Source: DATLRC01 sp035478435 (lineage in GTDB: Bacteria; Patescibacteriota; Saccharimonadia; Saccharimonadales; UBA4665). From it: a DNA stretch of 40,697 bases. The notes beneath the pieces were generated by a model. That model did no database searches and was not told where the DNA came from. It saw only the letters and a list, made by a program, of their open reading frames with translations. The stretch is from assembly GCA_035478435.1 (NCBI GenBank), contig DATIJT010000007.1, positions 1 to 40,697 on the forward strand, in the 5' to 3' direction. A program made the position numbers and the translations under genes. Below, piece after piece: positions 8,261-16,178 of the stretch. How positions within the stretch are numbered: the stretch's first letter is position 1; every line of letters begins with the position of its first letter.

Positions 8261-8407
8261 AACTCAAGGCTTGTATAAAGCACGGTAAGTTTTTATTATT
8301 TACAGATACTACGAAATCATAATAGACAATTTCCGATAAATGGGCCTGAAAATGACCTCCAAACTGCACTGGACCAATTAGGCGGAAGCGTTGTCGATAG
8401 ATCTGCT

Positions 8408-9097
8408 ATGGTTGCAGAACGTAGAAACGGGCAGCAAGTAATTTTGGCTCAAGTTAGCGGTGCTGTGGTGCTAGATGGCAGCGTAGACGTAGATTATTCA
8501 ATACCTCCCAGAACAAGCCCTTATGAAGCCTACGAGAAGTTGGGCGATGAAATGTTCGAAGAGTTTTTAGCCCAACTATCACCTGATCACCGCAAACAAT
8601 TTAGGAATAACGGCACAAATCATGGTTTTAGAGTCATCGCTAGGATTCTGCAGTACGCCCCCGCCGCCTATAAAGATTTCTGTGTCAGCTCAAAAACAGA
8701 TCCCACCCTACAAGAACTGCTGCAGATTCTGCTAGACAGTTCCGAAACACCGAACTTTTTTGCTCGGATGGATGGTACGGATAATGCCATCTACGAGACA
8801 GTTTTTGGCATCCTAGACCAAGATTGGTCACCCTATAATGGTCACCAACCTTTCGTTATAGATCTTTCAGATGGAACTGCTAAATACATTCCTAATTCTG
8901 TACTAAGAGACAGGGTCTTAACCCACTATGGTAGCAGTCTTCGAGGTAGTTCAGTAGCCGAGCCCCCAAAACCCTACGAATTCTGCCCAGCTCGAGGCCG
9001 ATTTATGGATGCTATCTGGGCGGCTGGTGCCCAAAGGTGCGTTAGTACACCAACTCTGTTTCCAGCAGCCTTAGGCCCAGAATCGCTAATAGTTTAG
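8408..9097 (+). CDS. Unknown protein, paralogue of the 7562 gene; start uncertain
   Basis: A protein of at least 229 aa sharing the conserved blocks of the upstream paralogue, including the C-terminal CPAR...C motif (see the 7562 entry). The ATG at 8408 is the first in frame, but the same frame is open back to 8279 and reads like protein (GPENDLQTALDQLGGSVVDR) with no ATG, GTG or TTG. An out-of-frame ATG at 8340 would become the start if one G were added to the GGG at 8342-8344. The true start is therefore probably near 8340, hidden by a one-base deletion. A CATAAT box lies at 8318-8323. Tandem duplication of the pair is the simplest origin. Confidence 0.75.
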   Translation: MVAERRNGQQVILAQVSGAVVLDGSVDVDYSIPPRTSPYEAYEKLGDEMFEEFLAQLSPDHRKQFRNNGTNHGFRVIARILQYAPAAYKDFCVSSKTDPTLQELLQILLDSSETPNFFARMDGTDNAIYETVFGILDQDWSPYNGHQPFVIDLSDGTAKYIPNSVLRDRVLTHYGSSLRGSSVAEPPKPYEFCPARGRFMDAIWAAGAQRCVSTPTLFPAALGPESLIV

Positions 9098-9157
9098 TGA
9101 TTACTGCAATACAATTAATATTCTAAGTCAACTCTCTTATCTGTTATACTACTATTA

Positions 9158-10528
9158 ATGAGTATTAAGTTACCAATCGTGGCGATTGTGGGGCGGGCGA
9201 ATGTGGGCAAGTCCAGCTTGTTCAATGCGATTTTGGATCGGCGTGAGGCCATCGTCGCCAGGGAAGCTGGCACGACACGTGACTCTATTACAGCTAAGGC
9301 AGAATACGAAGGCCAGCATTTTTGGCTAGTTGATACTGCTGGGGTCAAAACTGCCGAAGACGATTTTGAATTCACCATCCAAGAGCAAATTACCCAAGCG
9401 GCCGACAGCGCCGAGGTCATTTGGGTAGTCGTAGAAGCCGATGTGCCTATAACCGAAGAAGACCGCCGGGTCGCTAAACTAGCCCTTAAAAGCCGTAAGC
9501 CCGTCTTTCTGATAATCAACAAAATTGACAAGGCTGGCCGTGAAGATCTATCTATTTTTGAACGCTTAGGCATCAAAGACATTATTCGCACCAGCACTAC
9601 CCAACGAACCGGGCTGGAAGAGCTGCTAGACAAACTGACCGAAACCATACCTCAGGTCACTTCAGAAGAAGCCGATGACCGACTGCGTATCGCCATACTA
9701 GGCCGGCCAAATGTTGGCAAATCCCAGTTGTTTAACAGCTTGGCTAAAAAACAGCAGGCCATTGTTTCCGACCGTGCCGGCACGACTCGTGACTTAAATA
9801 GGACGATCGTCAAATTTAAGTCGCGGGAAATTGAGCTGATCGATACGGCCGGTATCCGCCGCTCGGGCAAGATTGAACGCGGCGTTGAGCACTTTAGCGT
9901 TCTGCGCACCCTGAGCGCTATTGAGCAAGCCGATATTTGCTTATTGCTAATGGATGTCAACGAGCTAACTGTCCAGCTCGACCAAAAAATTGCCGGCATG
10001 ATCAAAGATGCCGGCAAAGGGTTGGTCCTGGTAGTCAGCAAATGGGACGCCGCCGAAGACAGGACAGCCTTCACCCGTGACCAACTAGCGCCGCAAATTG
10101 CGGTCACTTACGATTTCGTGCCATGGGCTCCACTCATCTTTACTAGCGCTGTAACCGGCCAAAACGTCACTAAACTGTTTGAGATTGCCCTGGAGATCGA
10201 CGCCCAGCGCCACAAACGGATCTCTACCCACGAGTTGAACAAATGGCTACGCCAAGTGGTAGACAAGCACCCGCCAGCCGGGCTTAAAAACCGCGCCCCC
10301 AAATTGAATTACATAGTCCAGGAAACCGATAACCCCACTCCCGCCTTTAAAATATTCGGTTCGCACACTAAGTTCGTCCACTGGAGCTACCGCCGTTATT
10401 TAGACAGGGCCATGCGTGAAGCTTTTGGTTACGAGGGCACGCCCATACAACTCTGGTTCATCGAAAAGCACTTAACGCACAAACACGGCCAGAGCCCCAC
10501 TAAGGCTCGTCTTCCAAATAAAAGTTAA
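9158..10528 (+). CDS. der: Ribosome-assembly GTPase Der (EngA)
   Basis: A tandem GTPase needed for 50S subunit maturation, 456 aa, normal for Der. The first G domain has the P-loop GRANVGKSS (about 12-20), switch II DTAG and NKID. The second starts near 175 with GRPNVGKSQ, DTAGIR and SKWD. The KH-like C-terminal domain (about 350-440, KRISTHELNKWLRQVVDKHPP) is present and ends in a basic tail. The duplicated G domains identify Der against Era or ObgE. TATACT at 9145-9150 ends seven bases before the ATG. The gene converges with the short minus-strand gene that ends five bases after its stop. Confidence 0.97.
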   Translation: MSIKLPIVAIVGRANVGKSSLFNAILDRREAIVAREAGTTRDSITAKAEYEGQHFWLVDTAGVKTAEDDFEFTIQEQITQAADSAEVIWVVVEADVPITEEDRRVAKLALKSRKPVFLIINKIDKAGREDLSIFERLGIKDIIRTSTTQRTGLEELLDKLTETIPQVTSEEADDRLRIAILGRPNVGKSQLFNSLAKKQQAIVSDRAGTTRDLNRTIVKFKSREIELIDTAGIRRSGKIERGVEHFSVLRTLSAIEQADICLLLMDVNELTVQLDQKIAGMIKDAGKGLVLVVSKWDAAEDRTAFTRDQLAPQIAVTYDFVPWAPLIFTSAVTGQNVTKLFEIALEIDAQRHKRISTHELNKWLRQVVDKHPPAGLKNRAPKLNYIVQETDNPTPAFKIFGSHTKFVHWSYRRYLDRAMREAFGYEGTPIQLWFIEKHLTHKHGQSPTKARLPNKS

Positions 10529-10532
10529 GGCT

Positions 10533-10907
10533 TTATTCCATGATATTGTCTAGCCCTAATATGCTGGCCAGATAGGCAGATATTTTAACCTCTTCTCCGG
10601 TCTCAGGATCATAGGCCGTTATAGCTTCATCTGTCACATTAAGCTTTACAAAAGCTGGCGGGAAACCATCTTTAGCACAGCCATAGATGCCCCCAGCCGT
10701 CCAAAATGGGGTTCCACTACTAGCTTTAGTAAGTTTTTCCCCTAGGTAACTGGCGATTAGAATCCGGTCCGAGCACTCCCGGGCACTTAGAGGTTTCTCG
10801 TCTTTTATAGCCGTCCCGGCTATGGCCTTTAACAAAGGATGGCATAGGTTGAGGGCAGGGCAATCATCGCAACGATTAGCTGGCAGCAAGCCAGGATTAA
10901 TCTTCAT
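10533..10907 (-). CDS. Small cysteine-rich protein of unknown function
   Basis: A 124-aa protein that I do not recognise. The N-terminus has C13-x2-C16-x5-C22 (RCDDCPALNLC), and further cysteines are C45 and C77. This suggests a metal or Fe-S site, perhaps a partial zinc ribbon (inference). The C-terminal half (AFVKLNVTDEAITAYDPETG) looks like short beta strands. No membrane segment is present. It starts at ATG 10907 with a TATTAAT-like box close upstream and converges on der. The CPA motif echoes the CPAR motif of the 7562/8408 proteins, but I see no wider similarity. Confidence 0.7.
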   Translation of the reverse strand: MKINPGLLPANRCDDCPALNLCHPLLKAIAGTAIKDEKPLSARECSDRILIASYLGEKLTKASSGTPFWTAGGIYGCAKDGFPPAFVKLNVTDEAITAYDPETGEEVKISAYLASILGLDNIME

Positions 10908-10991
10908 ATCAAAATATTAATACCATAGTACTTATGATTGTCAAAGTCATATCTCTTGTCACAGATTGAAAAGTAGGCAATACTACTACCT

Positions 10992-11654
10992 ATGGCATTA
11001 TTCCAGCGCCGGCCGCAAGTCAGCGATCCGGTTAACTACGTTACTGTCGGCTTAAATAAGACTGTGCTAATCGTGGGCTTGGGCAATCCGGGCAAAGAGT
11101 ACGAATTGACTCGGCACAACATAGGTTCCCAATGCCTAGATGAGTTTGTCAGTCGTACGGCGGAAATGGAGGCTTGGGTGGAGAAAAAAGACCTGAAGTG
11201 TCTGATGTCGACTGGCCGGGTTGGCGAGACCAAAGTCATCGCCATCAAGCCCTCCACCTTCATGAATTTAAGCGGCGAAGCTGTCCAGGCAGTAGTCTCA
11301 TTTTATAAAATACCGTTCGATCATATTTTGGTAATTCACGATGAGTTAGATATACCTTTCGGCCAAATCCGTTTACGAATCGGTGGTAGCAGCGCCGGGC
11401 ATAATGGGTTAAAATCGTTGATCCAACAAGTAGGAGAAGATTTTGGACGCGTTCGCATTGGTGTTGGTCCAAAAAAGCCAGGAACAAACCTGCCTGCCGG
11501 CAGGCAGGTGGATAGCGCCGATTTCGTACTCCAAAAATTCCCAGCCGAAGAGCAAAAACACCTGCCCAACCTTTACCGTGAAGTCAACGCCATCTTAAGC
11601 GAATACATCTACGGCGCCCAACTCCCTCACGAAACCCGCAGTTTTATTGTCTGA
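10992..11654 (+). CDS. pth: Peptidyl-tRNA hydrolase with N-terminal extension and palindrome-coded insert
   Basis: Hydrolyses peptidyl-tRNA released from stalled ribosomes. The family core starts at about residue 25 (VLIVGLGNPGKEYELTRHNIG). Catalytic H42 is present, with N92 in TFMNLSG, D117 in HDELDIPFG and N138 in AGHNGLKS. At 220 aa it is longer than the usual ~190, because of ~22 extra N-terminal residues and a short insert LPAGRQV (167-173) in the loop between GPKKPG and DSADFVL. A perfect palindrome encodes the insert (see the repeat entry). The ATG follows TTGTCA (10956-10961) and a weak TACTAC box. The 3' end overlaps the convergent 11644 gene by 11 bases. Confidence 0.93.
   Translation: MALFQRRPQVSDPVNYVTVGLNKTVLIVGLGNPGKEYELTRHNIGSQCLDEFVSRTAEMEAWVEKKDLKCLMSTGRVGETKVIAIKPSTFMNLSGEAVQAVVSFYKIPFDHILVIHDELDIPFGQIRLRIGGSSAGHNGLKSLIQQVGEDFGRVRIGVGPKKPGTNLPAGRQVDSADFVLQKFPAEEQKHLPNLYREVNAILSEYIYGAQLPHETRSFIV
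11488..11509. repeat. Palindrome inserted in frame in pth
   Basis: CCTGCCTGCCGGCAGGCAGG (11489-11508) is a perfect 20-bp palindrome, extended by one A-T pair on each side. It encodes the LPAGRQ segment, which is absent from the normal Pth fold. A related imperfect palindrome (CTGTCGGAAAGACAG core) lies in the rsmH N-terminus near 28985-29020, and a fragment (CCGTCTGGCCGACAGGACGG) lies near 21024. Confidence 0.8.
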
Positions 11655-12147
11655 GGAAAATATCTTCCTCTACCACTAAGAAGTTCCCGCCATTTGCGCC
11701 GTCATCAACCAATATTTCGCCGCCTTGCTGGCGAGTTACCAACCATCGCCATCTGAAAAATAAACTACTCTCAATAAAAGTCTGTCGGTTAGCCCCTAGT
11801 AAATCTGCCACTCGTTCAGCAGCCCTCATCAAGCTAGGGTCTACTTCTAAGATTAATGGTTCAGGCTGTGGATCGAGGTCTGGAAGCTCTTCTACGGGAA
11901 TAGGTCTAGGCGGCTCACAATCAACGAAATCGAGTTTGTATACATCGTAATTTTTATCAGGGGCTTCAAACCATACATACATATCTGCACCGATATGGAG
12001 TTCGCTAAATAAATGAGCCAAATAGAGGCCTAAACGTATGCTTTGGTCAGTGTAAGCTTCACGTGTCAGGCCAGCCTGATCGGCTAATGCCCTAAGAACA
12101 GTTACACTTTTCCCCGGTACTTCTAATAAAGTCTGCGACCCAGCCAT
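11644..12147 (-). CDS. Unknown protein with two ribbon-helix-helix-like segments
   Basis: A 167-aa protein with no recognised family. Two segments look alike: about 14-50 (SVTVLRALADQAGLTREAYTDQSIRLGLYL) and about 107-140 (LMRAAERVADLLGANRQTFIESSLFFRWRWL). Each has a hydrophobic helix, a (L/G)-x-x-(R/T)-R/E turn and a second helix starting with a Ser-rich step, as in CopG/ribbon-helix-helix repressors. They are separated by an acidic, Pro-rich stretch (EELPDLDPQPEP). A DNA-binding role is therefore possible but unproven. Transcription probably comes from the strong promoter at 12603-12631, through a ~400-nt leader that ends in a terminator 43 bases before this ATG, so the gene may be controlled by read-through. 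The 3' end overlaps pth by 11 bases. Confidence 0.65.
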   Translation of the reverse strand: MAGSQTLLEVPGKSVTVLRALADQAGLTREAYTDQSIRLGLYLAHLFSELHIGADMYVWFEAPDKNYDVYKLDFVDCEPPRPIPVEELPDLDPQPEPLILEVDPSLMRAAERVADLLGANRQTFIESSLFFRWRWLVTRQQGGEILVDDGANGGNFLVVEEDIFLRQ

Positions 12148-12189
12148 CTTGTTAGCGACAATACGTCAAATTAGTCATCAGCGCAAATC

Positions 12190-12234
12190 AAAAAGAGTCT
12201 CTAGAGGGGGTGGGCACCGCTAGAGACTCTTTTT
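12190..12234 (-). terminator. Intrinsic terminator of the candidate RNA
   Basis: A perfect 15-bp stem pairs 12190-12204 with 12220-12234 around a 15-nt loop. It reads AAAAAGAGTCTCTAG on one arm and ends in TTTTT on either strand. It is potentially bidirectional, but only the minus strand has a promoter that feeds it. Confidence 0.8.
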
Positions 12235-12598
12235 GGGCACATTCGCTCTCGTAAGGCGAATCTGCCCGGAAAACACCCTTCAACCCACCCCAGCGAAACA
12301 TCGTAAGCCCATAAGTGTTTAAAGACTCGTGTCGGCCCCGAAGTGCCACCGTTCAGGCTCGCTTTGATTGGGGACCCTACCTAAGTAGGGGATTTAGTTA
12401 AAGGGGTTAGTATGTTTTAGAGCGTTCGCCGAGGCGAACTAAGATTTAAGTGGAGGGTAACAACTTAAGAACCTAGCACGCTCTAAAACAATCTAACAAA
12501 TAGATCTAACAATTTGTTAGAATTGGGGTATCCTTCGCTTAAAAGCTTCGGATACTTTAGTATAAGGTGCGTAAATCCACCTAGAGTGGACTTAGGTT
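12190..12598 (-). ncRNA. Candidate ~400-nt structured non-coding RNA
   Basis: A gene-free interval with a strong minus-strand promoter at one end and an intrinsic terminator at the other. Inside, the RNA folds extensively. An 11-bp perfect closing helix joins 12413-12423 and 12480-12490 and encloses two hairpins (GTTCGC/GCGAAC and TTAAG/CTTAA). Further hairpins include CCCTAC/GTAGGG near 12374-12390, GTATCC/GGATAC near 12527-12556, TCCAC/GTGGA near 12576-12590, and GGGCA...TGCCC (12235-12267). The terminator loop GGGGTGGG (12207-12214) can pair with CCCACCCC (12284-12291), a possible pseudoknot. tmRNA end motifs and RNase P core motifs were looked for on both strands and not found. It is either a free RNA or a regulatory leader of the 12147 gene. 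Confidence 0.7.
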
Positions 12599-12602
12599 TG
12601 CT

Positions 12603-12631
12603 ATTTTAGCAAATATGTTTCTTATTGTCAA
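12603..12631 (-). promoter_or_regulatory. Promoter of the candidate RNA
   Basis: On the minus strand, TTGACA (12626-12631) is followed by a 17-base spacer and TAAAAT (12603-12608), close to the housekeeping consensus. It overlaps the divergent dprA promoter region. Confidence 0.8.
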
Positions 12632-12636
12632 TAGTG

Positions 12637-12642
12637 TAAAAT
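12637..12642 (+). promoter_or_regulatory. -10 box of dprA
   Basis: TAAAAT ends eight bases before the dprA ATG at 12651, giving an essentially leaderless message. It is divergent from, and only about 30 bases away from, the minus-strand ncRNA promoter. Confidence 0.45.
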
Positions 12643-12650
12643 AATTCCTA

Positions 12651-13514
12651 ATGATAGTCAATAAGCTTACGCTTAAATCGGCTGGTTTTCCAGCTCCTCT
12701 GCGTGTTATTCCGTCGCCGCCGAAAATACTTTTCCACACGGGCGCGGACTTAAACGAGCTGTTGCAAAAACCTCGGGTAACTATTGTGGGCAGTCGCAAT
12801 GTCTCGCCTTATGGCAAGCAAGTGACCACAGCGCTCGCCTACAAGCTAGCAGAGCAGGGAGTGGTGATTATTAGCGGGCTGGCGCTGGGGGTCGATTCTA
12901 TCGCCCACCAAGCAGCTCTGGAAGCCGGTGGTCTGACCATTGCCGTACTGCCGGGGCCGGTGGAGAAAATTTATCCGGCCACCCATACCCAGTTAGCACA
13001 GCAAATCATTGCCAAGGGCGGGGCACTAATTAGCGAATACCCCGAGGGCATGCCCGGGCTAAAGCAAAATTTCATTGCCCGCAACCGGTTGATGGCCGGT
13101 CTGGCCCAAGCAGTAGTTATAACCGAAGCCGCCGAAAAAAGCGGCAGCCTACATACCGCCCAGTTCGCCCTCGAGCAGGGTAAAGACGTAGTGGCCGTAC
13201 CCGGCAACATCACTAGCCCCGGTTCCGTAGGCACAAACAATTTACTCAAGGCCGGCGCCCAGCCGGTAACATCTTACAAAGATGTACTGAACATTTTAGG
13301 GCTGGCCGAACACAAAACTTCCCTCCAAGCCGTCAAGGGCCGCAACCAGCTGGAGCAAAAGATCTTGGACCTCTTGTTGCAAGGAATCAGCGACGGCGAA
13401 CAATTACTCAAACAAAGCGAAATAGAAATAAGTTTATTCAACCAAACCTTAACCATGCTCGAAATTGGCGGCAAAATCCGTTCCTTGGGCGCCAACCACT
13501 GGGCTATTTATTAA
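12651..13514 (+). CDS. dprA: DNA-processing protein DprA
   Basis: Loads RecA on incoming single-stranded DNA during natural transformation and protects that DNA. The protein is 287 aa, shorter than many DprA proteins because the N-terminal SAM-like domain is missing. The Rossmann core is complete: VGSRNVSPYG (about 44-53), SGLALGVDSIAHQAAL, LPGPVEKIYPATH, EYPEG, FIARNRLMAGLAQAVVITEA, and GSLHTAQFALEQGKDVVAVPG. A C-terminal winged-helix domain (about 225-287, EQKILDLLLQGISDGEQLL to GGKIRSLGANHW) is retained. Its presence fits reports that CPR bacteria keep competence genes despite genome reduction. Confidence 0.95.
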   Translation: MIVNKLTLKSAGFPAPLRVIPSPPKILFHTGADLNELLQKPRVTIVGSRNVSPYGKQVTTALAYKLAEQGVVIISGLALGVDSIAHQAALEAGGLTIAVLPGPVEKIYPATHTQLAQQIIAKGGALISEYPEGMPGLKQNFIARNRLMAGLAQAVVITEAAEKSGSLHTAQFALEQGKDVVAVPGNITSPGSVGTNNLLKAGAQPVTSYKDVLNILGLAEHKTSLQAVKGRNQLEQKILDLLLQGISDGEQLLKQSEIEISLFNQTLTMLEIGGKIRSLGANHWAIY

Positions 13515-13528
13515 ACCGTTAACCATTT

Positions 13529-13612
13529 GCCGTTCACCATGCGTTAGCCTTTAACCCTTAACCCATTCCTAGGTAAAGCAAGGTAAATGGAAAAAGGTAA
13601 ACGGTGAACGGC
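13529..13612. repeat. Inverted repeat downstream of dprA
   Basis: GCCGTTCACC (13529-13538) is matched by GGTGAACGGC (13603-13612), and related AACC/GGTAAA words lie between them. It may act as a transcript end for dprA, but it has no U tract. Confidence 0.45.
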
Positions 13613-13633
13613 TTAAGTGATAAACTTAAGCTT

Positions 13634-13801
13634 ATGAAGCTAATGGTTTGGGTCGGTTTGAGCGTCGGCGGAATCATCGGTAGCTGGCTTGGAGCGGCAT
13701 TCGACCACGGCAATTGGCTTGGGGGTTGGAGTATCCTGCTGGGCGGCATCGGTTCACTAGTCGGCATTTGGGTGGGCTATAAAATCGGCCAGAATTTTTG
13801 A
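13634..13801 (+). CDS. Small two-helix membrane protein (AtpI-like or TMEM-type)
   Basis: A 55-aa protein of two glycine-zipper transmembrane helices (about 4-21 and 28-50) separated by FDHGNW, with a basic/amide end (YKIGQNF). The first helix, VGLSVGGIIGSWLGA, and the second, LLGGIGSLVGIWVGYKIG, show small-xxx-small packing. The outline resembles AtpI/Gene1-type small membrane proteins, but nothing specific confirms that. An upstream in-frame GTG at 13604 would add ten residues but lies inside the inverted repeat, so the ATG at 13634 is preferred. A small hairpin (CTTAAG/CTTAAG) precedes it. Confidence 0.6.
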   Translation: MKLMVWVGLSVGGIIGSWLGAAFDHGNWLGGWSILLGGIGSLVGIWVGYKIGQNF

Positions 13802-13855
13802 ACTTGCAGGTTTTGGATTTGCATTTAATTGGCCATTACGCTTAAGATGTAGCCC

Positions 13856-16144
13856 ATGGCCAAAAATCTAGTTATTGTCGAATCTCCAGCCAAAGCCAAG
13901 ACCATTACCAAATATCTGGGTAAAGATTTTGTCGTAAAGAGTAGCTTTGGCCATATTCGTGATTTGCCGAAAAAGGGCCTTAATATAGATATCGAACACA
14001 ATTTTGAGCCGACATACGAAATCAGCGGCGACAAGAAAAAGGTCGTCAGCGAGCTCAGAAAAGCCGCTGCTGGCCACGAAGTCTGGCTGGCTAGCGATGA
14101 AGACCGCGAGGGTGAAGCCATTGCCTGGCACCTCACCCAGGCGCTGAAACTATCACCCGAAAAAACCAAACGGATCGTTTTCCACGAAATTACCAAACCG
14201 GCCATCGAAGCGGCTATTCAGAAACCGCGCACGGTTGACCTAAAACTGGTTGACGCCCAACAAGCCCGCCGAGTGCTGGACCGCTTAGTCGGTTATGAGC
14301 TTTCACCGGTACTTTGGAAGAAGGTCCGTACGGGTCTGAGCGCTGGTAGGGTCCAATCGGTAGCCGTTAGACTGATTGTTGAGCGAGAGCGCGAAATCCG
14401 CGATTTCGCGGCCGCCAGCTCTTATAAAGTCACCGCTGTTTTTGGCGCCGGCAAGGCCGAATTACCGGCTGAACTGAGTACTAAAATAGATACCCACGAA
14501 GCGGCCAAAACCTGGCTGGAAACTGCTGCCCCAGCCACCTTTAAAGTCAAAGGCATCGCTAAAAAGCCAGCTACTCGCAGCCCTGGCGCGCCTTTCACCA
14601 CCAGCAGTCTCCAGCAGGAAGCCTCGCGGCGCCTTGGTTTTTCGGTTCGCCAGACCATGACTTTGGCCCAGCGCCTATACGAAAGCGGCCATATCACCTA
14701 TATGCGTACCGATAGCATGGCGCTCAGCAGCCTCGCCTTGCAGGCAGCCCAAGATTACATCCAGAAAAAATTCGGGGCGAATTACCACAAGCGCCGGCAA
14801 TTCAAGACTAAAAGCGCAAGTGCCCAGGAAGCCCATGAAGCCATCCGTCCAACCGATTTTAAACAGCTCGAGGCCGGCAATGATGACCAACAAGCTAAAC
14901 TTTATCGCTTAATTTGGCAGCGAGCCCTGGCATCCCAGATGGCTGAGGCTAAACTGGAACGCACAGATGTCACTATCGATGTTAGTACGCGCCCCGAAGA
15001 CTTCGTCGCCAAAGGTGAAATCTTACAATTCGACGGCTTCATGAAGGTTTACGGCGGCACCAAAGACGACACGTTGCTGCCGCCGCTTAAAACCGGCGAC
15101 AAATTGGACCTCAAGCAAATGCTGGCCACTGAAACCTTTAGCCGGCCACCAGCCCGCTATTCCGAAGCCGGCCTGGTAAGAAAGCTAGAAGAGCTCGGCA
15201 TCGGCCGGCCCAGCACCTACGCCCCAACTATTTCCACCATCCAAACTCGCGGTTATATAGAAAAGAAAGATTTGGACGGCGAGGAGCGCGAAATCCGTGA
15301 GCTCAAACTGGAAAATTCTAAGATCCAAGAACTAAGAACTAAGAACTCGTTCGGTGCCGATCGGGCTAAATTGGTACCAACGGCTGTCGCTGAGGTGGTT
15401 AACGACTTTTTAGTCAGTTATTTTCCTTCGGTAGTGGACTATGACTTTACAGCAAGGGTAGAGGCCGATTTTGATCGGATTGCCGCGGGACACCAAGAAT
15501 GGACCCAGATGATCAAGCAGTTTTATGACGATTTCCACCCGCTCGTTGAGCAGTCAGCCGAAGTTTCGCGCCAGGTTGTCTCCCAGGCTCGCCTGATCGG
15601 CACCGACCCCGACACCAAGCTACCCATTTACGCTCGTTTTGGCCGTTACGGACCGATGCTGCAACGCGGCGAAACCGATGACGAGACCAAAAAGCCAGAT
15701 TTCGCGCCACTGCCGGCCGGAACCACCATAGACACCGTTACACTAGAGCAAGCCCTGCCTAACTTCAGATTGCCCCGAGAAGTTGGCAAAACCGAGAGCG
15801 GGGAAGAGATAATTGCCAATATCGGCCGATTTGGGCCTTACATTAAGGTCGGTAAAATATTCGTATCTATAAAAGATTATGACCCACACGTCATTACAGA
15901 AGCCGAAGCCCGCAAAGTCTACGCTGAAAAACTAGAAGAGGCTAAAAAGAAAAATATCCAGGAATTCGCTAGCGGCCTCAAAATCTTAAATGGCCCTTAT
16001 GGCCCTTACGTCACAGATGGCAAAAAGAATGCCCGCATCTCTAAAGACCAAGACCCCACTAAGTTAACAGAGGCCGAAGCCAAAGAACTGCTAGCCAAAG
16101 CCCCCACCAAGAAACGTTTTCGGCGCCAAAAGCGTAGTCGTTAG
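13856..16144 (+). CDS. topA: DNA topoisomerase I (type IA)
   Basis: Relaxes negative supercoils. At 762 aa it has a Toprim domain at 1-115 (VESPAKAKTI with E9; SDEDREGEAIAW with D81/D83), the type IA core with the active-site tyrosine Y282 in HITYMRTDS, and LSAGRVQSVA. The C-terminus has three Toprim-C-type repeats with the FGRYGP, IGRFGPYIKVG and LNGPYGPYV signatures (about 595-745). There are no Cys4 zinc fingers, so it is the repeat-tailed form seen in many Gram-positive and CPR genomes. A short odd segment ENSKIQELRTKNSF (about 484-497) is encoded by repeats of AACTAAG and looks like an insertion. The basic tail is KKRFRRQKRSR. Confidence 0.97.
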   Translation: MAKNLVIVESPAKAKTITKYLGKDFVVKSSFGHIRDLPKKGLNIDIEHNFEPTYEISGDKKKVVSELRKAAAGHEVWLASDEDREGEAIAWHLTQALKLSPEKTKRIVFHEITKPAIEAAIQKPRTVDLKLVDAQQARRVLDRLVGYELSPVLWKKVRTGLSAGRVQSVAVRLIVEREREIRDFAAASSYKVTAVFGAGKAELPAELSTKIDTHEAAKTWLETAAPATFKVKGIAKKPATRSPGAPFTTSSLQQEASRRLGFSVRQTMTLAQRLYESGHITYMRTDSMALSSLALQAAQDYIQKKFGANYHKRRQFKTKSASAQEAHEAIRPTDFKQLEAGNDDQQAKLYRLIWQRALASQMAEAKLERTDVTIDVSTRPEDFVAKGEILQFDGFMKVYGGTKDDTLLPPLKTGDKLDLKQMLATETFSRPPARYSEAGLVRKLEELGIGRPSTYAPTISTIQTRGYIEKKDLDGEEREIRELKLENSKIQELRTKNSFGADRAKLVPTAVAEVVNDFLVSYFPSVVDYDFTARVEADFDRIAAGHQEWTQMIKQFYDDFHPLVEQSAEVSRQVVSQARLIGTDPDTKLPIYARFGRYGPMLQRGETDDETKKPDFAPLPAGTTIDTVTLEQALPNFRLPREVGKTESGEEIIANIGRFGPYIKVGKIFVSIKDYDPHVITEAEARKVYAEKLEEAKKKNIQEFASGLKILNGPYGPYVTDGKKNARISKDQDPTKLTEAEAKELLAKAPTKKRFRRQKRSR

Positions 16145-16178
16145 GCTTAGCCAGAGTGGTCCACTACCAGGGCTTTGC

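Noticed and set aside
7562..9097. Toxin-antitoxin pair
   Set aside because: The two genes are paralogues of equal size without toxin or antitoxin motifs.
4112..11654. Recoding of UGA as glycine, as in Gracilibacteria and Absconditabacteria
   Set aside because: UGA terminates the histidine kinase and pth at family-appropriate ends, and no in-frame UGA is needed in any core gene.
12413..12490. TGTTTTAGAGC/GCTCTAAAACA resembling a Cas9-type repeat or tracrRNA anti-repeat
   Set aside because: There is a single inverted pair, no repeat-spacer array and no cas gene in the window. It is the closing helix of the candidate RNA.
12190..12598. tmRNA or RNase P RNA identity for the 400-nt RNA
   Set aside because: No GG-TTCGA tRNA-like ends, no CCA, no tag frame ending in LAA, and no GAGGAAAGTCC-type core on either strand. 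Left as unknown.
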